Below, one piece after another: positions 1-6,022 of a DNA stretch of 10,853 nucleotides. The translations under genes and the position numbers were made by a program. Each line of letters starts with the position of its first letter. Within the stretch, counting starts at the first letter, position 1. This DNA comes from Actinoplanes liguriensis (GTDB lineage Bacteria; Actinomycetota; Actinomycetes; Mycobacteriales; Micromonosporaceae), in contig KL571204.1 in assembly GCA_000715855.1 (NCBI GenBank), forward strand, positions 19,229-30,081, in the 5' to 3' direction. The notes under the pieces were generated by a model that did not search any database, had not been told where the DNA came from, and worked only from the letters and a program-made list of their open reading frames with translations.

Positions 1-19
1 AGATGTGTATAAGAGACAG
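1..19 (+). other. Tn5 mosaic end / Nextera adapter remnant (artefact)
   Basis: The first 19 bases read AGATGTGTATAAGAGACAG, exactly the Tn5 transposase mosaic-end sequence carried by Nextera sequencing adapters. Genomic sequence starts at base 20, in the middle of a histidine kinase gene. No matching adapter is visible at the right edge. This is library sequence left on a contig end, not a biological Tn5 copy: no transposase or IS50 sequence follows. Confidence 0.97.
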
Positions 20-645
20 GCGAACGAGACGCCACGCAGCGTCTTGGCCACCGAGTCGTGCAGTTCCCGGGCGAGCCGGGCCCGCTCGTCGGCGGCGGCC
101 GTGCGCTGGGCGGAAGCCGCGGCCTCGACCGAGAGCCTGATGTAATGGGTCAGGCCGGAGGCCAGCGCGGCCGCGCCCAGCCCGGCCAGGATGTCGCCGA
201 CCGGGATGGTGACGAGGAAAGGCGCCAGCACCGAACGGGCGTCCGGCGGGACCGCCCGCAGCACCTCGGTGATCGCGCACAGGCCGAGGGCGGCCTGGGC
301 CAGCCAGATCACCAGGCCGCCGGTGCCCAGCAGCACGCCGGCCAGCAGACAGGACCCGGCCGCGTAGACGAAGTAGGCGATGCCGCCCTTGCTGATGACC
401 AGGACGGCCACGGTGACCACGACCTCCGGGATCAGCGCCGTCACGCGCCGCCGCAGCACCGCGGGGTCGGCTGCCATCAGCACCAGCTCGCCGGCGGTGA
501 CCAGGGTGACCAGACCCAGCGCGAGAGCCGGCCGGGCCGGGTCATCGACCAGCCGGATGCTGGCCGCGATGGTGGCCACCATGACGACAACCCGTGCGAC
601 CAGCACCGCACGGACCAGCGCCACGGTGACGACGAGGCGCTCCAT
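20..645 (-). CDS. NarL-type sensor histidine kinase, 3'-truncated by contig end
   Basis: Membrane-bound sensor kinase that would autophosphorylate a His and pass the phosphate to a LuxR/NarL-type response regulator. About 208 residues are present. Residues 1-175 are largely hydrophobic, with several likely membrane segments (around 5-30, 40-56, 76-115 and 137-165) and only short loops, so there is no large extracellular sensor domain. A short helix then leads to a HisKA_3 dimerisation motif, ERARLARELHDSVAKTL, with the phospho-acceptor His at residue 196. The sequence ends about 12 residues later at the adapter, so the ATPase (HATPase_c) domain and any regulator gene are missing. The ATG at 645 follows the stop of the upstream gene with one base between (TGA-G-ATG) and has no clear Shine-Dalgarno of its own, which suggests translational coupling. 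Confident as to family; the ligand is unknown. Confidence 0.93.
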
Positions 646-646
646 C

Positions 647-1501
647 TCAGGAGACGGTCACGGCGTCGATGTCGGGACAGTCGCCGGCCACGTTGTAGAA
701 GCCGACGGTGACCTGACCCGCCGGGATCGTGACGCTGAACGTCGTCGTGGCCGGCGACTCCCACCCGGTGCCGGTGAGCGAGGCGACCAGTGGGGTGCCG
801 CCGTTGACCGAGATGTCGACCTCGCGGCTGCCGTCCACCTCGTACACCACGGTGAGTGTGCGTCTGCCGGCGGCCGGAATCGTGAGGTGAACGTCGACAC
901 GGCCCAGGTAGCGCACCCTGCCGCCACCGCTGCAGAGTGCGCAGGCGACCGTCTGGGCGCCCCCGCTCAACTGGTTCTCCGGCGCTTCGGCCTGCACGGT
1001 GACGGCGGAGAACCGGCTGGCGTCGCCGCCCGACGTCGTACCGGGATGGGGGGTGGTGACGACCTTGGGAGCGGTGGTGGCGGGTGCGCCACCGCTCCTG
1101 GTCGGGTGAGCGCCGGCGTCGGCCGATGGCACGGGCGTGCTCGAGCTGCCCGCCGAACTCGAGGCGGCCGGGGCGGCCGAGGTGCTGGGCAGGCCGGACA
1201 CGACGGTCGGCGGCACAGGCGCCCGCGCGCCGGGATCGGAGCCGCCGGCCGACGAATAGACGGGAGACGCTGCCTGCTCGTTGCCGTCCGAGGAGACGAC
1301 GAGAGGAGGCAGACTGACCGCGGCCGCCAGGATCACGGCCGCGAGACTGCCGATGCCCATCCAGTGGCGCAGCGCGAGACGCCGCGATGGACCCGGCCAA
1401 CCGGCGAGCAGGCTCTCGATGGGATCGCCGGCCAGCTCCGATCGATCGAAGATGATCGTGGGGCGATCGTCTTCGCTCTCCGGAGCAGAATGTCTCTGCA
1501 C
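647..1501 (-). CDS. Membrane-anchored protein with C-terminal CBM35/CBM6-like domain
   Basis: A 284-aa predicted single-pass membrane protein. Residues 1-47 are charged and cytosolic. Residues 48-70 form one hydrophobic membrane segment, and 71-163 are a low-complexity Ser/Pro/Ala/Thr linker spanning the wall. Residues 164-284 are a beta-rich domain resembling CBM35/CBM6 carbohydrate-binding modules. Cues are the VQAEAPENQLSGGA start, the paired-Cys CALCSGGGRVRYLG motif (Cys187, Cys190), VYEVDGSREVDISVNGG in the middle and a PDIDAVTV end. No catalytic domain is attached, so it is likely a sugar-binding or wall-polysaccharide-binding ectodomain. The GTG start is chosen because AAGGAG lies 8 nt upstream; no better in-frame start precedes it. 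It is the first gene of an operon with the downstream histidine kinase, so it may present a ligand to that kinase (inference). Confidence 0.85.
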   Translation of the reverse strand: MQRHSAPESEDDRPTIIFDRSELAGDPIESLLAGWPGPSRRLALRHWMGIGSLAAVILAAAVSLPPLVVSSDGNEQAASPVYSSAGGSDPGARAPVPPTVVSGLPSTSAAPAASSSAGSSSTPVPSADAGAHPTRSGGAPATTAPKVVTTPHPGTTSGGDASRFSAVTVQAEAPENQLSGGAQTVACALCSGGGRVRYLGRVDVHLTIPAAGRRTLTVVYEVDGSREVDISVNGGTPLVASLTGTGWESPATTTFSVTIPAGQVTVGFYNVAGDCPDIDAVTVS

Positions 1502-1509
1502 CGCTGGAA

Positions 1510-1515
1510 CTCCTT
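1510..1515 (-). promoter_or_regulatory. Ribosome binding site AAGGAG deciding the GTG start at 1501
   Basis: AAGGAG on the minus strand lies 8 nt before GTG 1501. It fixes the start of the CBM35-like gene in that frame rather than in the overlapping frame that opens at ATG 1593. Confidence 0.75.
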
Positions 1516-1630
1516 GGGTCCGGGTCCGGACCAGGGCACAAGGTCCAGAACGGAGTCGGGCATACCGTACTCACCCCGTGCCATGAGCAGCAAACCATCG
1601 GCGGGGAAAGATTTCTACCTATTGCGCACC

Positions 1631-1643
1631 CGCTCTGAGAGCG
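1631..1643. promoter_or_regulatory. 13-bp palindrome, possible operator
   Basis: CGCTCT-G-AGAGCG is a perfect palindrome around one central base. It lies 130 bp upstream of the GTG of the CBM35-like gene, in an A/T-richer patch likely to hold its promoter. A one-base centre cannot form an RNA hairpin loop, so a DNA-binding dimer site is the more natural reading. The binding protein is unknown. Confidence 0.35.
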
Positions 1644-1953
1644 TTTACACAGGTTCGGCCGGGCAAGGGCGACCATGACGGCGGAGCCGCGGCGCCACCC
1701 GCATCGCAGAACCGCAGGCCGAGGCTGCCTCGCCCGAGGTCAGGACGGGAGCGGGCCGTCTTCCTGGGCACGCCAAGAAAAAGTCTGTTCACCTGTTCCA
1801 AGAATCACAGACCGTCGCGCCGCGAAAACCTGATCCCCGGAGCGTGAACGCGGCCGCCGGCTGCCTCGTCGTTGCAGGGGAGTGCCGTGGAACCCGAAAG
1901 GGGACTACCGCGGCGGAGAGAGAACAGATCGTGCCGGTACGCAGGCCGGCCGG

Positions 1954-1958
1954 AAGGA
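1954..1958 (+). promoter_or_regulatory. Ribosome binding site AAGGA deciding the ATG start at 1966
   Basis: AAGGA (within GGAAGGA, 1952-1958) lies 7 nt before ATG 1966. From that ATG the protein begins with a clean signal peptide. The in-frame GTG at 1882 would put a charged 28-residue extension in front of it. Confidence 0.8.
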
Positions 1959-1965
1959 CCGTTGC

Positions 1966-3555
1966 ATGACGATCAGCCGCCGCCTGGGTGCGGCCCTGCT
2001 CGCGGCGGGCGTCACCGCGGCCGTCGCGGGGCTGGGTGGCACCCCCGCCCGGGCCGACGACCCCTCGTACGTCAAGTACTACACGGTGACGACGTCCTAT
2101 CAGGGCAACAAGGAGAACCTGGCGGAGATCGCGAACCGGTTCCTCGGCTCTGAGTCGCGGTCGGTCGAGATCTACAACCTGAACGTCGGCCGGGAGCAGC
2201 CGGACGGCAAGGCGCTCAGCGACGCCGACAGGCTCGACCCCGGCTGGGAACTGGTCCTCCCCTGGGACGCGGTCGGCCCGAGCGTGCAGTACGGCACCCT
2301 GCCCACCGAGGCGCCCCGGGCCACCCCGACCGCCCAGACGCCCACGGCGCACTCGAGCGCGGGAACATCCGGGCAGGGCGGCACCCCGAAGTCGTCCGGT
2401 AGCTCACCGGCGTCCACTGCCAAGCCCGGCGTGCAGGCAACCAAGCCCCCGGCCGCGACCGGAGCCAAGTGCACTCCGCCCGCCTCGGCCGGCAAGCGGC
2501 CCGACTGGGCACGCCAGAAGCTCGCCGCCGACAAGGCCTGGTCCCGGACCAAGGGCACCGGCCAGGTGATCGCCATCGTCGACTCGGGCGTCGACGGCAG
2601 CCTGGGCCCGATGACCGGTCACGTGCTGGTCGGCGTCGACGTCGTGTCCGGCAGCGGTCGCGGCGACGTCGACTGTCTCGGCTCGGGCACCGCGATGGGT
2701 GCGATCGCGGTGGCGCAACCGGGCAAGGGCGGCGCGCTCGCGGGCGTCGCCCCGGGCGCGAACGTGATGCCGGTCCGGGTCGTCACCACCTCGCCCAAGG
2801 TCGAGCCCGCGGACGAGGCGACCGCCATCACGGTGGCCACCTCGGCCGGCGCAACCGTCATCGCGCTCGGCTCGTACGTCAACACCGCCGACCCCAAGGT
2901 CGCGGCGGCGATCAAGCAGGCCGTCGACCACGACGTCGTGGTGGTCTGCGCGGCGCCCGACCCCAACGTGCCGATCGACCCGGCCACCGCGCTGCCCGAC
3001 CACGGCGTGCTCCGGGTCGGCGGCGTCGGTGAGGACGGACAGCCGGTCGCGGCGTACCTGCCCGGCGCGGTGGACGTGGTGGCACCCGGCGCGGCAGTGA
3101 GCACGCTCGGCGTCACCGGAGCGGGCACGGTCGTCGTCACCGGTACCCAGTACGCCGTGGCCTTCGTGGCCGGCGAGGCGGCGCTGGTACGGGCCGCGTA
3201 CCCGAACCTGCCGGCCGCCGACGTGGCCGATCGGGTCAAGGACACCGCGGGCGCCGCCGACAGCCGGGCCGGTGGCGCGCGGATGATGGACGCCGGCTCG
3301 GCCGTGACCGCCGCGATGACGCTCGCCGGCGGCTCAGACTCCGGCAAATCCACCCCGCTCAGCAGCGGCGGCGGACAGATCATGCTGCTGACGCTGATCG
3401 GCGCGGTCCTGATGGGCGCGTTGATCCTGCTGGTCACCCGGATCCGGCGCCTGCTGCGGGCCGACGACACCGAGGACCGGCCGGGCACGGGCGGCGAGAC
3501 GGAGGGTGCGACCCCGCCATGGCCGGTGCCGCCGGAGAAATCCGGGGTCCGCTGA
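1966..3555 (+). CDS. LysM-like plus mycosin/S8 subtilisin-like membrane protein, probable pseudoprotease
   Basis: A 529-aa exported protein related to mycosins, the subtilisin-like proteases of type VII secretion. Residues 1-30 are a signal peptide ending TPARA before DD. Residues about 36-105 resemble a LysM-type fold (YYTV, LAEIANRFLG, IYNLN, GWELVLPWD). A Pro/Ser/Thr linker runs to about 180. The S8-like domain covers 185-465, and a membrane helix at 473-494 precedes a basic stop (RIRRLLR), as in mycosins. The catalytic Asp is kept in IVDSGVDG (Asp206). The His motif, usually DGHGTAVAG in mycosins, reads LGSGTAMGA (Ser240 for His). The oxyanion region AAGN reads CAAPD (Asp332 for Asn), and the GTS motif reads GTQYAVAFVAG (Gln395 for Ser). 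It should therefore be catalytically dead if the alignment holds. No other ESX/T7SS gene is in the window. The start is set by AAGGA 7 nt upstream and by the signal peptide. Confidence 0.88.
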   Translation: MTISRRLGAALLAAGVTAAVAGLGGTPARADDPSYVKYYTVTTSYQGNKENLAEIANRFLGSESRSVEIYNLNVGREQPDGKALSDADRLDPGWELVLPWDAVGPSVQYGTLPTEAPRATPTAQTPTAHSSAGTSGQGGTPKSSGSSPASTAKPGVQATKPPAATGAKCTPPASAGKRPDWARQKLAADKAWSRTKGTGQVIAIVDSGVDGSLGPMTGHVLVGVDVVSGSGRGDVDCLGSGTAMGAIAVAQPGKGGALAGVAPGANVMPVRVVTTSPKVEPADEATAITVATSAGATVIALGSYVNTADPKVAAAIKQAVDHDVVVVCAAPDPNVPIDPATALPDHGVLRVGGVGEDGQPVAAYLPGAVDVVAPGAAVSTLGVTGAGTVVVTGTQYAVAFVAGEAALVRAAYPNLPAADVADRVKDTAGAADSRAGGARMMDAGSAVTAAMTLAGGSDSGKSTPLSSGGGQIMLLTLIGAVLMGALILLVTRIRRLLRADDTEDRPGTGGETEGATPPWPVPPEKSGVR

Positions 3556-3565
3556 GGGCACCCGC

Positions 3566-3660
3566 CCTTTTCCGCCTCGTCATGGTGGGTGCCGGGGGTT
3601 CGCGGCCGCCTTTTCCGCCTCGTCGTGGCGGGTGCCGGGGGTTCGCGGCCGCCTTTTCCG
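3566..3660 (+). repeat. Two tandem 43-bp direct repeats plus a 9-bp partial third copy
   Basis: Copy 1 is 3566-3608, copy 2 is 3609-3651, and 3652-3660 repeats the first nine bases (CCTTTTCCG). The two full copies differ only at two positions (catggtggg versus cgtggcggg in the middle). Each contains GGTGCCGGGGGTTCGCGG. The array fills the gap between the mycosin-like and lectin genes and abuts a hairpin. It is too short, and has no spacers, to be a CRISPR array. The function is unknown; a genome-dispersed intergenic repeat or a local slippage product is possible. Confidence 0.9.
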
Positions 3661-3661
3661 T

Positions 3662-3697
3662 CGATGTCTCCCGCGTCGTTGAACGCGGGAGACATCG
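3662..3697 (+). terminator. Strong hairpin, possible terminator or 5'-leader structure
   Basis: A perfect 15-bp inverted repeat: CGATGTCTCCCGCGT (3662-3676), loop CGTTGA, and ACGCGGGAGACATCG (3683-3697). No T-tract follows, which is common for actinobacterial hairpin terminators. It lies 107 nt after the mycosin-like stop and 29 nt before the ATG of the lectin gene. It could end the first transcript or be folded in the leader of the second; the sequence cannot decide between them. Confidence 0.65.
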
Positions 3698-3726
3698 CGC
3701 TCGTCGTCCCCGGCGTGACCAGAAGT

Positions 3727-5370
3727 ATGAATGTCGGGCGCACCTGGCGCCGCATCTCCTCCCGGAAACACGGCCGGCTGCAAGTAGCCGGTGCCGGTCT
3801 CGTCGTCCTGCTGCTCGGCACCGTGGCCATGCGCGTGCCACCGGCCATCGCGGACGCGCACAAGCTCGAGGGCAAGCCGGTGCCCGACGCCGAACTGGCG
3901 TCCGTGGTGGCCGGCGCCACCGCGTGCCCCGCCCTCACCCCCGCCCGGCTGGCCGGCCAGCTGATGGCGCTGACCGGCTTCGACAACGCTGCCAGCGCCG
4001 GCAGCATCGCCGGCGTCGACGACAGCATGTGGGCCAAGTGGAAACCGGCCGCGAACGCCGAGCGCGGCGACGACCACGCCAACATCCTGGCGCTGAGCCA
4101 TCAGGACTGCGAGTACGTGGGCGAACTGCGAGTGGCCCAGATCGACGGCGACCTGTGGCAGCTGGCGGTCGCGGCCCAGCACGGCGGCATCGACGCCGTG
4201 ATCGCGGCCAAGGGCATCCCGGCCGCCCAGAAGTCCTTCGTCGACGACGTTGTGGGCTACGCGGCCTGGTACGCCGACACCGACCAGTTCAACGTGCACG
4301 CCCCGGCGTCACCCGAAGCCGTGGCGAGCGGCGGCGCCGGCACCGTTCCCGCCGACCTCGTCGCGTCCATCACCAAGGCCGGCAAGACCTGCGAGGACGT
4401 CACGCCGGCCCGGATCGCCGCGCAGCTCAAGGCGGCCTCCAACTTCGATCCCAACCTGCGGACCGACACGGGCGAGGGGATCGCGCAGTTCAGCCCGACC
4501 ATGTGGGCTCAGTACGCGCGCTCCACGGCCTCGGTGTGGCGGGCCTCCGACGCGATCGGCGTGCTCGGTCAGGCCATGTGCGACCTGACCAACCAGTTCT
4601 CGGCCTTCCCCGGCTCCGACGCCTGGCAGATGGCGCTGGGCGCGTTCCAGTGGGGGCCGTCGACCGTACGTCAGGCGGGTGGCCTGCCCAAGTCGACCGT
4701 GCCGCAGCTGGCCACAACCGCACAGGGTTACCTTTCCGGCTTCGAGGCGACGATGGCGTCCACGCCCAAGCCGTCGGTCTCGCCCTCGGTCTCGGCTTCG
4801 CCCTCCGCGTCGGCCGGCGCGTCGCCGTCGCCGTCCATCACACCGTCCAAGACCCCCACCACCGAACCGGCCACGAAGTCCACCGCCCGGCCGCTGTACG
4901 ACCAGTCCAAGACCTACCAGCTGCAGGACAGCTGGGCCGGCGCGATCCTCGAGGTGCCCGGCACGGACCTGACCAACACGCCGTCCGGCACCCGCGTCCA
5001 GCTCTGGAACAACCTGCACCAGCAGGACCAGTACTGGACGATCAAGCCGTCCGGGGCCGACGGCTACGTGCTCATCACCAACAAGCTGATGAACATGTCC
5101 CTGGCTGTCGAGAACGGCTCCAAGGACAACCAGTCCAAGCTCGTCGTGCAGAACACGGACGCGAACGACCCGAACGAGCAGTGGGCGCTGTCCGACGCCG
5201 GCGACGGCAAGGTCTGGATCACCAACCACAACTCCGGCAAGGTCATCGACCTGCTGGGCGACGACATCGCGCCGCCGAACTCGGACGGCACCTGGAACGG
5301 TTACCGGGTCGAGCAGTACGACAAGCAGGACTCCGCCAAGGACCAGCGCTGGGTCCTGATGGTCTCCTGA
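3727..5370 (+). CDS. Secreted protein: two transglycosylase-like domains lacking the catalytic Glu, plus ricin-type lectin
   Basis: A 547-aa exported protein. A basic N-terminus (MNVGRTWRRISSRKHGR) and a hydrophobic stretch to about residue 36 form a signal peptide, with cleavage near AIADA. Two homologous lytic-transglycosylase-like domains follow, about 62-188 and 215-340. They share TPAR-x-A-x-QL, a paired-Cys pattern, SMWAKW/TMWAQY and AVAAQHGGIDAV/ALGAFQWGPSTV. Family members carry Q-x3-ESxF at the active site. Here copy 1 reads QLMALTGF (Leu82 for Glu) and copy 2 reads QLKAASNF (Ala237 for Glu), although copy 2 keeps GIAQF. A Ser/Pro/Thr linker at 343-389 leads to a ricin-type beta-trefoil (about 392-547) with repeated QYW, QWAL and QRWVL motifs. 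It likely binds wall glycan or polysaccharide without cutting it. ATG 3727 is chosen for the signal peptide; its ribosome site is weak, and in-frame starts at GTG 3715 and ATG 3664 are possible. Confidence 0.87.
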   Translation: MNVGRTWRRISSRKHGRLQVAGAGLVVLLLGTVAMRVPPAIADAHKLEGKPVPDAELASVVAGATACPALTPARLAGQLMALTGFDNAASAGSIAGVDDSMWAKWKPAANAERGDDHANILALSHQDCEYVGELRVAQIDGDLWQLAVAAQHGGIDAVIAAKGIPAAQKSFVDDVVGYAAWYADTDQFNVHAPASPEAVASGGAGTVPADLVASITKAGKTCEDVTPARIAAQLKAASNFDPNLRTDTGEGIAQFSPTMWAQYARSTASVWRASDAIGVLGQAMCDLTNQFSAFPGSDAWQMALGAFQWGPSTVRQAGGLPKSTVPQLATTAQGYLSGFEATMASTPKPSVSPSVSASPSASAGASPSPSITPSKTPTTEPATKSTARPLYDQSKTYQLQDSWAGAILEVPGTDLTNTPSGTRVQLWNNLHQQDQYWTIKPSGADGYVLITNKLMNMSLAVENGSKDNQSKLVVQNTDANDPNEQWALSDAGDGKVWITNHNSGKVIDLLGDDIAPPNSDGTWNGYRVEQYDKQDSAKDQRWVLMVS

Positions 5371-5386
5371 GGTTCAGCAGTTCCCC

Positions 5387-5427
5387 GACGGGGGCCGCCC
5401 GGAAGGTCACTCCGGGTGGCCCCCGTC
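5387..5427 (+). terminator. Hairpin terminator after the lectin gene
   Basis: GACGGGGGCCGCCCGGA (5387-5403) pairs with TCCGGGTGGCCCCCGTC (5411-5427) over 17 bp, with one G-T wobble and a 7-nt loop AGGTCAC. It starts 16 nt after the stop of the lectin gene and has no T-tract, typical of high-GC actinobacteria. It separates that transcript from the immunity-like gene, which starts 42 nt further on. Confidence 0.85.
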
Positions 5428-5469
5428 CGTGCAGGGAGACTCGAGCCACCATCGAGGCAAGGAGATCCC

Positions 5470-5865
5470 ATGACTGATACGGGAGCGCAGTCCCTCGAAG
5501 AGATCGAAGGCGTCTTGTGGGGTGATGCGCCCGCCGACGCCGGCAAGCTCATCGCCACGGTTCATGAGCTGCGCCGCAAACCGATCGGCTTGCTCGAGAT
5601 CGAGGATCTGCGAGTGCTTCTCGGCCAGCGGGAAGGTGTTCTGGTCTTGGTGCCGCGAGCACTGGACATCCTCGAGCACGACCCGTTGGCCGAGGGCGAC
5701 TACTACCCGGGCGACTTGCTGAACGCCGTCCTGAACCGCGTCCCGGCGGACTACTGGGCTGCCCATCCCGGCGAGTCGGCTCGCCTGCGTGCCTTGGTCG
5801 GCACCATCGACCTGGACGAAGTTGACGATGACGAGCTGCGGGCTGACATCGTCACGTTCCGCTAA
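5470..5865 (+). CDS. CdiI_2-type contact-dependent inhibition immunity protein
   Basis: A 131-aa acidic cytosolic protein. It matches the remembered pattern of the CdiI_2 family (immunity proteins of contact-dependent inhibition and related polymorphic toxins): SLEEIEGVLWGDAP near the N-terminus, ELRRKPIG, EDLRVLLGQREGV, ALDILEHDPLAEGDYYPGDLL, AVLNR and a Trp soon after. It would bind and neutralise a cognate toxin in the cytosol. No toxin, WXG100, Rhs or filamentous haemagglutinin-like gene is next to it, so it is an orphan here. Third codon positions are visibly less G/C-biased (ACT, GAT, TTG, GGT) than in the flanking secreted-protein genes, which fits acquisition by transfer. ATG 5470 is fixed by AAGGAG 5 nt upstream; it lies after the terminator and probably has its own promoter. 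Confidence 0.8.
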   Translation: MTDTGAQSLEEIEGVLWGDAPADAGKLIATVHELRRKPIGLLEIEDLRVLLGQREGVLVLVPRALDILEHDPLAEGDYYPGDLLNAVLNRVPADYWAAHPGESARLRALVGTIDLDEVDDDELRADIVTFR

Positions 5866-6022
5866 GGCGGCGCCTCGCAACCGCCGGTCCCGTCACCCGG
5901 TCCGCTCTGAGCCTGCTCGGCGATGCTCGGGCGCCGGTGCGCAACGGCGGTCAGTGTCGCGCACGGGTAGTCATCGGGTCCACCGCCCGGCGATCGTGCT
6001 GCTCGGTATCTGGTCCGGCTAG

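Larger units (their letters stand above)
1502..1965. other. Divergent intergenic region (464 bp)
   Basis: This spacer separates the minus-strand CBM35/kinase operon from the plus-strand mycosin-like gene and must hold both promoters. The stretch around 1600-1650 is noticeably richer in A/T than the flanking genes. Visible elements are a 13-bp palindrome at 1631-1643, a second palindrome CGAGGC-T-GCCTCG at 1720-1732, and a spaced inverted repeat GTCTGT/ACAGAC (1783-1788 and 1807-1812). No convincing -35/-10 pair could be assigned on either strand. Open frames inside it have no protein-like composition, apart from a short stretch at 1502-1593 (see findings). Confidence 0.7.

Noticed and set aside
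1..19. A genuine Tn5/IS50 insertion
   Set aside because: Only the mosaic end is present, at the very edge of the sequence and in the orientation expected of a library adapter, with no transposase or target duplication.
477..1676. Minus-strand 399-codon frame over the CBM35/kinase region
   Set aside because: It is Arg/Ser/Gly-rich, out of frame with both recognisable proteins, and spans their junction.
1619..2352. Minus-strand frames in the divergent spacer and the start of the mycosin-like gene
   Set aside because: No ribosome sites, Arg/Gly-rich composition, and overlap with the well-supported signal peptide and LysM-like coding region.
3566..3660. CRISPR-like array
   Set aside because: The two 43-bp units are directly adjacent with no spacers, and there are no cas genes.
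2619..4085. Long open frame on the minus strand (488 codons) across the mycosin-like gene and the following gap
   Set aside because: It is a shadow of the plus-strand genes, caused by high GC. Its product is rich in Ser/Pro/Ala/Thr/Arg without domain motifs, and it crosses the tandem repeat, the hairpin and two real gene ends.
3519..5477. Arg-rich 652-codon plus-strand frame over the lectin gene
   Set aside because: The composition (Arg/Gly/Ala runs) is that of a frame-shifted reading of the real gene. The overlapping frame carries the signal peptide, the duplicated domains and the ricin motifs.
5866..6022. Bidirectional terminator between the immunity and SNF2 genes
   Set aside because: Only a weak 6-bp inverted repeat (GTGCGC at 5937, GCGCAC at 5959, 16-nt loop) and the palindrome GGCTAGCTAGCC over the SNF2 stop codon were found; neither makes a convincing hairpin.
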